NCBI RefSeq assembly: GCF_016650635.1
Contig: NZ_JAEKFI010000004.1
Coordinates: forward strand, 2,402,501 to 2,466,500
Direction of reading: 5' to 3'
DNA from: Pseudomonas sp. TH43
Lineage (GTDB): Bacteria > Pseudomonadota > Gammaproteobacteria > Pseudomonadales > Pseudomonadaceae
DNA length: 64,000 nucleotides
The notes under the pieces were generated by a model. The model made no database searches. It saw only the letters and a list, made by a program, of their open reading frames with translations, and was not told where the DNA came from. Below are positions 35,303-44,011 of the stretch, piece by piece. Made by a program: the position numbers and the translations under genes. Each line of letters starts with the position of its first letter. Positions within the stretch are counted from its first letter, which is position 1.

Positions 35303-36253
35303 ATGAACAGTCGCGTCACTCTGGGCCTGGCAGGCTTGTTTTTGCTGGGTGCCATCATTGCCGGATATTGGGGGCTGACCTTGAGTCGGCAACCGCCCGT
35401 GGAGCCTGTCGCCGCGCCGGTTGCAGTCACGCCTGTCGCACCCGCCGCTGCTCCGGCGCCACCCGTTGAAGATCCGACCCGCCAACCGGTGGTGGTGTTG
35501 CTACGCGACATCGCGCCGTTCGGCAAAATCACCGCGGCCGATGTCGCCGTGGAAAAACTGCGCACCGCGCCCGCCGGTAGCCTCAGCACTGTCGATCAAG
35601 TCATCGGTCGCTCGCCATGGCGGCCGTTGAGCGCCGGCAGTTGGCTGAGTGAGGAAAGCTTTGCACCGGGCAGCCAACTGGCGCGAATGATTCGCCCCGG
35701 TGAGCGCGCGCTGGCGGTGGCCGTGGATGAAGTGATCAATGCCGGTGGGCAGCTGGCGCCGGGCGATTACGTCGATGTGCTGCTGTTTTTGCGCAAGGAC
35801 GAAAACAATCCACAGCCGTCGGCGCAGTTGGTCGTGCCGGCGGTGCGCGTACTCGGTGTCGGCAGCCAGATGGGCCTGACCAACGACGGTCAACCCACCA
35901 GCCCGGCGCGCAGCGACGATGAGCGACTCAAGCAGGAACAACAACGCATGGCTGCGCGCAGCGTGGTGCTGGCGGTGCCGGAACCGTTGCTCAGCCGTTT
36001 GATGCTGGCGTCCGGTAGCGGCGTATTGCGCTTGGCGGTACGCAGCGCCGATGAGCAGCAACTGGCGAAATACTGGGCCGGTGAAAACGATGTCGCCAGA
36101 CAACTCGATACGCCGCGTCGCGAGTTGATCGAGTTCAGCCAACTGTCACTCTCGCCACCGCCCAGACCACTCGCCGTGGCGGGTCAGCCGACGGCGCGCA
36201 AAGCGACCGTGGAAGTCATTCGTGGTGCCGAAAACGCTCAACCCACTCCCTGA
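35303..36253 (+). CDS. rcpC: Tad assembly protein RcpC (CpaB-like)
   Basis: The 316-residue protein has an N-terminal membrane anchor (LGLAGLFLLGAIIAGYWGLTL, about residues 7-27) and a Pro/Ala/Val linker. A SAF-type domain follows (about 60-125, VVVLLRDIAPFGKITAADVAVEKL). The CpaB/RcpC domain contains RMIRPGERALAVAVDEVINAGGQLAPGDYVDVLLFL. In P. aeruginosa it works with the RcpA secretin. It is the first gene of the structural operon. Confidence 0.92.
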   Translation: MNSRVTLGLAGLFLLGAIIAGYWGLTLSRQPPVEPVAAPVAVTPVAPAAAPAPPVEDPTRQPVVVLLRDIAPFGKITAADVAVEKLRTAPAGSLSTVDQVIGRSPWRPLSAGSWLSEESFAPGSQLARMIRPGERALAVAVDEVINAGGQLAPGDYVDVLLFLRKDENNPQPSAQLVVPAVRVLGVGSQMGLTNDGQPTSPARSDDERLKQEQQRMAARSVVLAVPEPLLSRLMLASGSGVLRLAVRSADEQQLAKYWAGENDVARQLDTPRRELIEFSQLSLSPPPRPLAVAGQPTARKATVEVIRGAENAQPTP

Positions 36254-36274
36254 TTCGAGCAAGGACGCCTTTAC

Positions 36275-37522
36275 ATGCGCAAATGCTTCACGCCCCTGTT
36301 CAACGGCTTGCTCCGGGCCTCGCTGCTGAGCGTTGCCTCCATTGGCAGCGCCGTCGCCGCTGTCGGCAACTGTGCCGCGCTCGGCCCGTTACCGGCGACA
36401 CTGGAAGTCGGCGAAGGCCTGCAACAAGCGCTGCAATCGTCGGTGGCGATCACCCGCGTGGCGGTGGGCGATCCGAAAATTGCCGATGTGCGCGTGACCG
36501 GCGATCAAGGCGTATTACTCACCGGCGTCGCGCCTGGTGCGACCACGCTGATGATCTGGACGGCGTGCGCCAGCGCGCCGCGGCAAAGCATGGTGTTCGT
36601 GCAGGGCAAAGCCAGTGCGGCGATGACGGTCTCGTTGCCGGCGACTGATGACCCGACTCTGCCTTCGCAAGTGCAGACTGATATTCGCTTTGTCGAAGTC
36701 AGCCGCACCAAACTCAAAGAGGCCGGCACCTCGATTTACGGCAAGGGCTCGAACAACTTTCTGTTCGGCGCGCCGGGCACGGTGCCAGGCAGCGGTGTCA
36801 GGCCCGGTTTGGTGCCGAGCGTAGCGCCGAGCATTCCGCTGGCCAATGACGTGTTCAACATCGTCTGGGGTGGTGGCAGCAGTAAGTTCCTCGGCATCGT
36901 CAACGCGCTGGAAGGCAGCGGTTTCGCCTACACCCTGGCGCGGCCGAGTCTGGTGGCGTTGAGCGGGCAGAGCGCAAGCTTCCTTGCCGGCGGTGAGATT
37001 CCGATCCCGGTGCCCAGCGCCAACAGCAACAGCTACTCCATCGAATACAAGGAATTCGGCATCCGCCTGACCCTGACACCGACCGTCGTCGGCCGTGACC
37101 GCATTGCCCTCAAGGTCGCGCCGGAAGTCAGCGAGCTGGACTACAACAACGGTGTGACCATCGGTGGCACCACCGTGCCGGCGTTCACCATCCGCCGCAC
37201 CGATACCAGCATCTCGCTGGCCGATGGCGAGAGCTTCGTGATCAGCGGTTTGATCAGCACGCAAAACGCTTCCCAGGTAAACAAGTTTCCCGGGCTTGGC
37301 GACATCCCGGTGCTCGGCGCGTTTTTCCGCAACTCGTCAATCAATCGCGAAGAGCGCGAATTGCTGATGATCGTCACCCCGCACCTGGTGCAGCCGCTGG
37401 CCGTCAACGCGCCATTGCCTTCGCTGCCGGGTGAAAAACTGCGCAACTACGACCCTAACTGGTATCGCCTGTACTTCCTCGAAAACGGCAACTTCGATAA
37501 ACGCAGCGGGTTATCGCAATGA
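36275..37522 (+). CDS. rcpA: Tad outer-membrane secretin RcpA
   Basis: The 415-residue secretin (CpaC type) forms the outer-membrane channel of the Flp pilus. A signal peptide (about residues 1-30) precedes the CpaC N-terminal domain (LEVGEGLQQALQSSVAITRVAVGDPKIADVRV). The secretin core follows with SASFLAGGEIPIPVP, VPAFTIRRTDTSISLADGESFVISGLI and PVLGAFFRNSSINREERELLMIVTPHLV. Its TGA overlaps the tadZ ATG by 4 nt. Confidence 0.94.
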   Translation: MRKCFTPLFNGLLRASLLSVASIGSAVAAVGNCAALGPLPATLEVGEGLQQALQSSVAITRVAVGDPKIADVRVTGDQGVLLTGVAPGATTLMIWTACASAPRQSMVFVQGKASAAMTVSLPATDDPTLPSQVQTDIRFVEVSRTKLKEAGTSIYGKGSNNFLFGAPGTVPGSGVRPGLVPSVAPSIPLANDVFNIVWGGGSSKFLGIVNALEGSGFAYTLARPSLVALSGQSASFLAGGEIPIPVPSANSNSYSIEYKEFGIRLTLTPTVVGRDRIALKVAPEVSELDYNNGVTIGGTTVPAFTIRRTDTSISLADGESFVISGLISTQNASQVNKFPGLGDIPVLGAFFRNSSINREERELLMIVTPHLVQPLAVNAPLPSLPGEKLRNYDPNWYRLYFLENGNFDKRSGLSQ

Positions 37523-38709
37523 GCCAGAGCCTGAGTCAGACCTTCCTTGCCATCACCCGCAACGACACTGATCTGGAGTGGTTGCAGGGTGCGCTGGCGC
37601 CGCTCGGCCAAGTGGTCAGCGCCGGTGGCGGCAGCCTTGACGAGTTGCTCGCGCTGGTCGACGTGACCTTCGCCAACCTGGTGTTCGTCGGGCTTGATCG
37701 CGATCATCTGGTGGCGCAGAGCGCGTTGATCGAAGGCGTGCTCGAAGCCAAACCGATGCTCGCCATCGTCGCCCTCGGTGACGGCATGGACAATCAACTG
37801 GTGCTGAATGCGATGCGTGCCGGCGCGCGGGATTTCGTCGCTTACGGCTCACGCTCCAGCGAGGTCGCCGGGCTGGTGCGGCGCTTGAGCAAGCGCTTGC
37901 CAGCGGTGACGCCGAACACTCAGCTCGGCGGGTTGACCGTGCTCTACGGTGTGCAAAGCAACGCCGACGGCGCGCTGTTGGCCAACCACATGGCACTGGT
38001 GGTACAGAAGAGCGGCCAGCAAACCTTGTTGCTCGACTTGGGCTTGCCACGCGGGGATAGCCTGGCCTTGCTCGGCCTGGAGAGCTCATTCCATTTCGGT
38101 GACGCGTTGCGCCACTTGCGGCGGCTCGATACGACCCTGATCGACAGCGCCTTCACCAGCGCCGAAGCGGGGTTGCGCATTCTTGCTTACGCCGGCTCCG
38201 ACGAGCCGCTGGAGCGCACCAGCGCCGCCGAGTTGTACATGCTGCTCAGTGCTCTGCGCCAACACTTTCAGCACATCGTCGTGAACCTCACCGGTCAGCC
38301 CGACAGCGAAGCGCTGCGCACCTTTGTCAGCCATTGCGACAAGCTGTTGTGGTACACCGACCAGAACGTGCTTGACTGCCGGCGCAACCTTGCCGTGCTC
38401 AATCTGTGGCGCGAAAAAGGCATGAAACTCGATCATGGGCGGCTGCTGGTCGACCGCTATTTGCGCAACGTCGCGCCGGATTCCGACACCTTGGGCAAGA
38501 CCTTCGGCCTGGAAGTGATCGCGGTATTGGCGTTCAGTCCGGAGATCCGCCTCAACGCTAAAAATCAGGGCGTCAGCCTGTTCGAACTGGCCCCGCGCGA
38601 ACCCATCAGCCAAAGCCTGCGCACCCTCGGCGAACGCCTGGCGAAACGCTCCGAGGGTCTGGCCAAACCCAAGGCCAACTGGTTCAACCGCTTGCGAGGC
38701 ACTTCATGA
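37519..38709 (+). CDS. tadZ: Tad localisation ATPase-like protein TadZ
   Basis: The 396-residue CpaE/TadZ homologue has an N-terminal atypical receiver-like domain (about residues 8-125) and a C-terminal MinD/ParA-type fold. The usual Walker A lysine loop is replaced by a degenerate segment (LYGVQSNADGALLANHMAL), so ATP hydrolysis is doubtful. TadZ marks the pole or site of Tad assembly in other bacteria. It overlaps rcpA and tadA by 4 nt each. Confidence 0.88.
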   Translation: MSQSLSQTFLAITRNDTDLEWLQGALAPLGQVVSAGGGSLDELLALVDVTFANLVFVGLDRDHLVAQSALIEGVLEAKPMLAIVALGDGMDNQLVLNAMRAGARDFVAYGSRSSEVAGLVRRLSKRLPAVTPNTQLGGLTVLYGVQSNADGALLANHMALVVQKSGQQTLLLDLGLPRGDSLALLGLESSFHFGDALRHLRRLDTTLIDSAFTSAEAGLRILAYAGSDEPLERTSAAELYMLLSALRQHFQHIVVNLTGQPDSEALRTFVSHCDKLLWYTDQNVLDCRRNLAVLNLWREKGMKLDHGRLLVDRYLRNVAPDSDTLGKTFGLEVIAVLAFSPEIRLNAKNQGVSLFELAPREPISQSLRTLGERLAKRSEGLAKPKANWFNRLRGTS

Positions 38710-39977
38710 GCATTGAGCAGCTGTTCGGCGGCCCGCAGCGCTCCGCGCCCGGCAACACCGATCACGATGGCCTGAAACTGGTACTGCACCGCTACATCAT
38801 CGACGCCATCGAAGAGTCGGGGAAAAACCTGCTGGAAGGTTCGCGGCAGGTGCTCGCGCAATTTGTCATCGACAAGGTCGCGGAATACATCGCACGCTTG
38901 CACCTGGCGATTTCGCGTTATGAAATGGAGCGGCTGGCCGAAGAAATCGTCGACGAGCTGACCGGTTTCGGCCCATTGGAGGTGTTGCTGCGCGACAGCG
39001 CCGTCACCGAAATTCTGGTCAACGGCCCGCACCGGGTGTTCATCGAACGCGATGGCGTGCTGCACTTGAGTGACTTGCGTTTTATCGATGCGCACCACGT
39101 TGAACGGGTCATGCAACGCATCCTTGCGCCCCTCGGGCGGCGCCTCGACGAGTCTTCGCCGATGGTCGATGCGCGTCTGCCCGATGGCAGCCGGGTCAAC
39201 GCGATCATCCCGCCGATCGCCCTCGACGGGCCGTGCCTGTCGATCCGAAAATTTCGCAAGGACATGCTCAAGAGCACCGACCTGATGGCGATGCAAACCA
39301 TCGATCAGGCGATCTATGACTTCATTGAAGAGGCGGTGAGCAAGCGCTGCAACATTCTCATCAGCGGCGGCACCGGCACCGGCAAGACCACGCTGTTGAA
39401 CATCCTCAGCCAGTTGATCAACCCCCATGAACGCTTGGTGACCATCGAAGACGTCGCCGAATTGCAACTCGGCCACCCGCACGTTGTACGCCTGGAAACC
39501 CGCCCGCCGAATGCCGAGGGCCACGGCGAAGTGAAGGCCAGCGACCTGATCCGCAACGCCCTGCGCATGCGCCCCGACCGGATCATCCTCGGTGAGATTC
39601 GCGGCGTTGAAGTGGTCGATGTGTTGACCGCAATGAACACTGGCCACGACGGATCGATGAGCACCGTGCACGCCAACAACGCGCAGGACGCCTTGTTGCG
39701 TCTGGAAACCCTGGTTGGCCTGACCGGCCGCACCATCGCCGAACGCACGCTGCGCCAGATGATCTGCGCTGCGCTGGATGTGGTGATTCAGCTGACACGC
39801 ATGCCTGACGGTCGACGCTGCGTCAGCGAAGTGGTGGAAGTGGTGGGCGTGCGTGATGACGTCTACGTCACCAACACGCTGTTTCGCCTTGATCGGCGTA
39901 CAGGCTTCGGCTTCCTGCGGGAGGCGGTGAATCCGGCCGGCGACAAGTTGCGCCGCGAACCGACGCTTGCGCACTGA
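38706..39977 (+). CDS. tadA: Tad secretion ATPase TadA (CpaF)
   Basis: The 423-residue hexameric motor for Flp assembly. Walker A is GGTGTGKT at 221-228. The Asp box and Walker B region are in RMRPDRIILGEIRGVEVVDVL. The His box is in GHDGSMSTVHANNAQDALLRLE. The N-terminal domain matches the CpaF family (LTGFGPLEVLLRDSAVTEILVNGP). The ATG overlaps tadZ by 4 nt. Confidence 0.95.
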   Translation: MSIEQLFGGPQRSAPGNTDHDGLKLVLHRYIIDAIEESGKNLLEGSRQVLAQFVIDKVAEYIARLHLAISRYEMERLAEEIVDELTGFGPLEVLLRDSAVTEILVNGPHRVFIERDGVLHLSDLRFIDAHHVERVMQRILAPLGRRLDESSPMVDARLPDGSRVNAIIPPIALDGPCLSIRKFRKDMLKSTDLMAMQTIDQAIYDFIEEAVSKRCNILISGGTGTGKTTLLNILSQLINPHERLVTIEDVAELQLGHPHVVRLETRPPNAEGHGEVKASDLIRNALRMRPDRIILGEIRGVEVVDVLTAMNTGHDGSMSTVHANNAQDALLRLETLVGLTGRTIAERTLRQMICAALDVVIQLTRMPDGRRCVSEVVEVVGVRDDVYVTNTLFRLDRRTGFGFLREAVNPAGDKLRREPTLAH

Positions 39978-39987
39978 GGGCCACGGC

Positions 39988-40872
39988 ATGCTCAAACCGT
40001 TGCTGTTGTACTTGCTCAGTCTGGCTTTGCTCGGGCAATCCATGCGTTTGTTCTACAAAGCATGGCGTATGAACGGTGCCATTCGGGTGTTGGAAAGATT
40101 GAATGAGGGACAGCCACAGGACCCCTCGCCGAAATCCGGCTGGGCGGGTCTCGAACGTGCATTCTTGCGTGCAGGCCTGGGCCGTCCGACCGAGCGTCTG
40201 GGTGCATGGATCTTGCTTTGGATGTTCGTCATCGTGTTTAGTCTGGCGCTCGCCGGCTGGATCGGCGCACTGGTGATGCTGGTGTTGCCGCCCGTGGCCG
40301 TGCGGTTGTACATCAGTTGGCGTTACCAACGGCGCTTGCGACGGATGATCGAGCAACTGCCGCAACTGCTTGACCACACTGTGCGCAGTTTGAAGTCCGG
40401 GCGCACCCTCGCCGATGCGGTGTTAGGCGGCATCGAGGCCAGCGAAGATCCGCTGAAAAATGCCATGGGCCGGGTACAGCGCAACGTGCAGTTAGGCGTG
40501 AGCCTGCCCGACGCCGCGTCGGACTTGGCGGAGTTATACGAACGTGATGAGTTTCGCCTGTTCGCCCTCGGCCTCAAGGTCAATCACCGCTACGGCGGCA
40601 ACGCCAGCGAGCTGCTGGAAAACCTCATCAAGATGATCCGCGAGCGTGATCAGGCGTCGCGCCAGTTGCGCGCCATGACCGGCGAAACTCGCCTCACCGC
40701 CTGGGTGCTGGGTTTGCTGCCGATTGTCATGGCCGGGTATTTCCTGATGGCCAATCCGATTTATCTGGTCGCCATGTGGCACGACCCGTCCGGGCAGCGA
40801 ATGCTGGCCACGGCGTTCGGCATGCAGGTGATCGGCAGTCTGTTGCTCTGGCGGATGTTGCGCAGCCTATGA
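39988..40872 (+). CDS. tadB: Tad inner-membrane platform protein TadB
   Basis: The 294-residue GspF-type protein starts at MLKPLLLYLLSLALLG, with GAGGG 7 nt upstream. Helices lie at about residues 3-20, 75-105 and near 240-290. The T2SF core includes QLPQLLDHTVRSLKSGRTLADAVLGG and YGGNASELLENLIKMIRERDQASRQLRAMTGETRLTAW. It pairs with TadC; the two genes overlap by 4 nt. Confidence 0.93.
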   Translation: MLKPLLLYLLSLALLGQSMRLFYKAWRMNGAIRVLERLNEGQPQDPSPKSGWAGLERAFLRAGLGRPTERLGAWILLWMFVIVFSLALAGWIGALVMLVLPPVAVRLYISWRYQRRLRRMIEQLPQLLDHTVRSLKSGRTLADAVLGGIEASEDPLKNAMGRVQRNVQLGVSLPDAASDLAELYERDEFRLFALGLKVNHRYGGNASELLENLIKMIRERDQASRQLRAMTGETRLTAWVLGLLPIVMAGYFLMANPIYLVAMWHDPSGQRMLATAFGMQVIGSLLLWRMLRSL

Positions 40873-41759
40873 CCATGCCCTTGATGATCAGCGCCTTGTT
40901 GTTGCTCGGTGCCGCACTGTTACTGCTTGCCGGCCTAGTGGAGCAGCGTCGCCGCGCGCGCCAGATCAACCGCCGACTGGAAGGTGACCTGCTTCGCGAA
41001 AATCGCTTCGGCAACTTGCTGCAAATACTCGGCGACAGCAAGGTCGGCCAGCACAGCGTCAAACTCGACAACGAAACCCAGTCGCTGCTCAACCGTCTTG
41101 GTTGGCGCAGTGCTCGTCAGCGTTCGTTGTTCGCGGCTTGCCAGATCGGTTCACCGCTGCTGTTGCTGGCGCTGACGGTGCTGCTGCAATCGGTGTTTTT
41201 CCCCACCGTGGAAAAGCACTGGATCGCACCGTTGTTCGCCCTCGGCGTCGGTTATCTGTTGCCCAAACGCCTGCTGGTGATTGCCGTGGCGCGCCGGCAA
41301 AAACAACTGGCCGGCGAGATCGGCACGTTCATTCCGCTGCTGCGCATCCTCTTCGAATCCGGCATGGCGGTGGAGCAGGCGCTGCGCGTACTGAGTCAAG
41401 AAGGTCAGGCGTTGTTGCCGGTGCTGACCTACGAGTTGCGCCTGATATTGAGCCGCGTCGACTCCGGCCTTGAGCTGGGCGAAGAACTCAACAAAGCCAC
41501 GCAGTTGCTCAGCGTCGACGAGTTCACCGACACCTGCGTGATTCTCCAGCAGTTGTTGTACCAGGGCGGCGGGGCGATGAAGTCGCTGCTGGCACTCAAG
41601 CAACTGCTCGATGACCGGCGCCTGACGCGCCTGCAGGAATACATCTCCAAGATGTCCGCAAAAATGTCCGTCGTGATGATGCTGTTTCTCTTCCCGGCGT
41701 TATTGATTGTCCTGGCCGGCCCGGGCTTCACCGCCCTGGCGAAGGCGCTGGGAGCCTAG
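40869..41759 (+). CDS. tadC: Tad inner-membrane platform protein TadC
   Basis: The 296-residue second GspF-type protein starts at MTMPLMISALLLLGAALLLLAG, overlapping the tadB stop by 4 nt. It contains an N-terminal helix, a central pair of helices (about residues 95-135) and a C-terminal helix ending FPALLIVLAGPGFTALAKALG. The T2SF signature is LLRILFESGMAVEQALRVLSQEG and YQGGGAMKSLLALKQLLDDRRL. It forms a likely heteromeric platform with TadB. Confidence 0.93.
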   Translation: MTMPLMISALLLLGAALLLLAGLVEQRRRARQINRRLEGDLLRENRFGNLLQILGDSKVGQHSVKLDNETQSLLNRLGWRSARQRSLFAACQIGSPLLLLALTVLLQSVFFPTVEKHWIAPLFALGVGYLLPKRLLVIAVARRQKQLAGEIGTFIPLLRILFESGMAVEQALRVLSQEGQALLPVLTYELRLILSRVDSGLELGEELNKATQLLSVDEFTDTCVILQQLLYQGGGAMKSLLALKQLLDDRRLTRLQEYISKMSAKMSVVMMLFLFPALLIVLAGPGFTALAKALGA

Positions 41760-41769
41760 AGGGATCGTG

Positions 41770-42459
41770 ATGAAAGCAATGATTGCAGGTGCCTGTTTTC
41801 TGCTGCTCGGCGGTTGTGCCAACACCGGGCAAACGCCTTGGGATGCGCTGACGAATTCCGCCAGTTGTGGCAAGTTGAGCTCCGACCAACAACTGTCGCT
41901 GAACCTGGCCGATGACATGGCCAATGACGGCAAACTGCACGCCAGCCTCGCCAATCTGCAAAGCCTGCCGGATAACCTCGCCGATGTGCGGCTGCGCAAG
42001 GCCAAGGTTTATCGCTTGCTCGGTCGCAGTGAGGCCGAGCCGTTGTATCGCAGTTTGCTCGGCACGTGTCTGGCGGCGCAGGCTGAACACGGTCTGGGGC
42101 AGCTCGCCGCGGCCAAATCCGACTACGGTCAGGCGCAGGCGCATTTGCAACGCGCCGCGCGTCTGGCGCCCACTGACGAAAAAATCCGCAATGATCTTGG
42201 TGTGGTTTACCTCAATCAGTTGCGCATCGACGACGCGCGCTTCGAATTTCTCACCGCTATGGAGCTCAAGCAGAGTGATCAATTGGCGGCGCTGAATCTG
42301 GTGACGTTGCTGTTGTATCAGGACGACTGGAGCCGTGCCGCTGAACTGGTCAGCCGCCTCGGTTTGAGTCCTGCGCAGTTCAGTGAGGCGCAGGGCCGCG
42401 CGGAAAAACTCAAACTGCCGAACCGCTCTGCTGTTGCGGTTACGGCGATGCTCAAATGA
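41770..42459 (+). CDS. tadD: Tad lipoprotein TadD (TPR)
   Basis: The 229-residue protein starts at MKAMIAGACFLLLGGCAN, with lipobox LLGGC (Cys16). Tetratricopeptide repeats follow (about residues 75-185, ...AAKSDYGQAQAHLQRAARLAP, RNDLGVVYLNQLRIDDARFEFLTAMELKQ). TadD resembles pilotins that help secretin assembly. It starts 10 bp after tadC and its TGA lies inside the region overlapping the next open frame. Confidence 0.9.
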   Translation: MKAMIAGACFLLLGGCANTGQTPWDALTNSASCGKLSSDQQLSLNLADDMANDGKLHASLANLQSLPDNLADVRLRKAKVYRLLGRSEAEPLYRSLLGTCLAAQAEHGLGQLAAAKSDYGQAQAHLQRAARLAPTDEKIRNDLGVVYLNQLRIDDARFEFLTAMELKQSDQLAALNLVTLLLYQDDWSRAAELVSRLGLSPAQFSEAQGRAEKLKLPNRSAVAVTAMLK

Positions 42460-42467
42460 GGAGAGCG

Positions 42468-42746
42468 ATGATGAAAGCCATCCTTGTCTGTCTTGGACTG
42501 CTGGTCTTGCCGTTGACCAGTCATGCCATTGATGCGGGCCCGGCTTCGGCTCAGCAGCAGGAAACCGAGGGCTGGTTGCAGTTGCAGGCGCGTAACAAGG
42601 TGGCCTCGCCGACGCTGCAGACGGTCACTCCGACCGAGCGCGAGTTGGCCATGCAACGGTGGCTGAAAAGTTATCAGCATGAGATTCCGCAGTTTTTCGA
42701 TCAGCAGCAGGGGGGGAAAGTTGACAGCGGTTCGGGGGGCGGCTGA
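42468..42746 (+). CDS. DUF3613 secreted protein, last gene of the tad operon
   Basis: The 92-residue protein (start MMKAILVCLGLLVLPLTSHA after GAGGAGAG) has a signal peptide cleaved near residue 20. A short DUF3613 domain follows (TEGWLQLQARNKVASPTLQTVTPTERELAMQRWLKSYQHEIPQFF) with a Gly/Ser tail. It matches PA4298 in type but here lies after tadD. Function unknown; its operon position implies a role in Flp biogenesis. Confidence 0.82.
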   Translation: MMKAILVCLGLLVLPLTSHAIDAGPASAQQQETEGWLQLQARNKVASPTLQTVTPTERELAMQRWLKSYQHEIPQFFDQQQGGKVDSGSGGG

Positions 42747-42774
42747 TGCCTCTGTAGGAGCTGCCGAAGGCTGC

Positions 42775-42798
42775 GATCTTTTGATCTTTTGATCTTTT
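42775..42798. repeat. Octanucleotide tandem repeat GATCTTTT x3
   Basis: Three perfect copies continue the end of a GCTGCGATC-class REP; a partial fourth copy reads GATTTTGG. Confidence 0.9.
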
Positions 42799-42810
42799 GA
42801 TTTTGGTTCG

Positions 42811-43153
42811 ACTGAGTACATATCCGTTGCTGCGGTAACGGCTGCTCAGGGTTCCGCCCTTACGGCGGGTCACTTTTTCCAGACGCCGAAAAAGTAACCA
42901 AAAAGGCTTGCTCCTACGTGCGGCCCGCTCGCTGGGGCTCGGGGTTCCTTCGCTGCGGGATTGATCCGGGGGCATCGCCTCCGGTTTGCTGCGCTGCACC
43001 TCCTCTCGATGTGTTCGACTTCGTCGAACGGCGCTGCGCGCCTCCCCCCGGATCAACCCCTCCACTCAGCCTTCCGACGTCGCTCATGGGTCAAGATCAA
43101 GAGCTGCAGCCGAGCTAACGCTCATCCTGTTGAGTGGTGAAGAGCACAGCGAG
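42811..43153. repeat. Long repeated element, copy A
   Basis: Begins ACTGAGTACATATCCGTTGC and ends in GTTGAGTGGTGAAGAGCACAG. It contains a hairpin-rich middle (ACTTTTTCCAGACGCCGAAAAAGT is an inverted repeat of the ACTTTTT / AAAAAGT type). Copy B at 43450-43580 shares both ends. Confidence 0.7.
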
Positions 43154-43327
43154 TTTGGCTTTGGCTTTGGCTTTGGCTTTGGTTTTGGTTTTGGTTTTGG
43201 CTTTGGCTTTGGTTTTGGCTTTCGCTCTTGCTCTTGCTCTTGCTCTTGCTCTTGCTCTTGCTCTTGCTCTTGCTCTTGCTCTTGCTCTTGCTCTTGCTCT
43301 TGCTCTTGCTCTTGCTCTTGCTCTTGT
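43154..43327. repeat. Hexanucleotide array, 29 units in one register
   Basis: Twelve TTTGGC-type units (some TTTGGT, the last TTTCGC) run straight into seventeen TCTTGC-type units without losing the 6-bp phase. The whole tract is 174 bp. It keeps several frames open on both strands, but none is a convincing gene. Confidence 0.95.
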
Positions 43328-43449
43328 AGGAGCTGAGCTTGCTCGCGAAGACGGCCTGACAGCCAATCAATCCCCAACTGAATGCACCGTCCCAATGTAG
43401 GAGCTGCCGCAGGCTGCGATCTTTTGATCTTGTCTTTTTTGGGGGGGCG

Positions 43450-43580
43450 CTGAGTACATATCCGTTGCTGCGGTCACGGCTGCTCAGGGTTCCTTCGTTC
43501 CGACGTCGCCGGTGGATCAAGAGCAAGAGCAAGATCTTCACCCGAGCTTGCGCTCATAGTGTTGAGTGGTGAGAAGCAGA
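43450..43580. repeat. Long repeated element, shortened copy B
   Basis: The first 43 bases match copy A with one change. The middle (about 200 bp) is absent, and the end GCTCATAGTGTTGAGTGGTGA matches again. Near 43517 it carries a short GAGCAA repeat, the complement of the TCTTGC hexamer that expanded beside copy A. Confidence 0.7.
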
Positions 43581-43775
43581 TGCGATCCCTGTGGGAGCTG
43601 GCTTGCCAGCGATGGCGGCATGACAGCCGACCATTCTCTAACTGAATGCACCTCTCCCAATGCAGGAGCCGTCGCCGGTTTCATTGTTTGCGTTTGTTTA
43701 AACGTGTTTCAAATCCACGGAACCTTCCCACAAGGTTTTCAGGTTGTCCGTCGGTGCGCTCTCTAGGCTTGGGTT

Positions 43776-44011
43776 GTCGCTGAATACTCAGCGACCAGGT
43801 GTGGAAACCTGAAATTTAAGTAGATGCATAGCACCACCACCGTAATCGTTGTCGGCGACTTCTTTCGTGTGCGAACTGTGTCGCGGCGGCTGTGCGTGGG
43901 CAGACTTCGGTCTGGCCGGTTGCCTACTTATCGGTATTTCCACCCTGCGTATAGCTGCCACCTTTTGTCGTGTGGAAACGACAAGAGCTGGCTCCCACAG
44001 CCAAGTAGGAG
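43776..44011 (+). ncRNA. Candidate structured RNA leader of the DUF6124 gene
   Basis: Four perfect hairpins precede 44018. GTCGCTGA-ATAC-TCAGCGAC lies at 43776-43795. CAGGT-GTGGAA-ACCTG lies at 43796-43811. CAGAC-TTCG-GTCTG lies at 43901-43914. GTCGT-GTGGAA-ACGAC lies at 43967-43982. The second and fourth share an identical hexaloop with GGA at positions 3-5, the geometry of RsmA/RsmE (CsrA) sites. TAGGAG at 44006-44011 is the ribosome-binding site. The structures are seen; a regulatory role is inferred. Confidence 0.5.

Noticed and set aside
43084..43541. Open frames encoding (EQ)n, (AR)n, (SK)n and (AL)n peptides across the hexanucleotide tract
   Set aside because: Several frames on both strands are open only because a 6-bp repeat contains no stop; none has a credible ribosome-binding region or non-repetitive domain.
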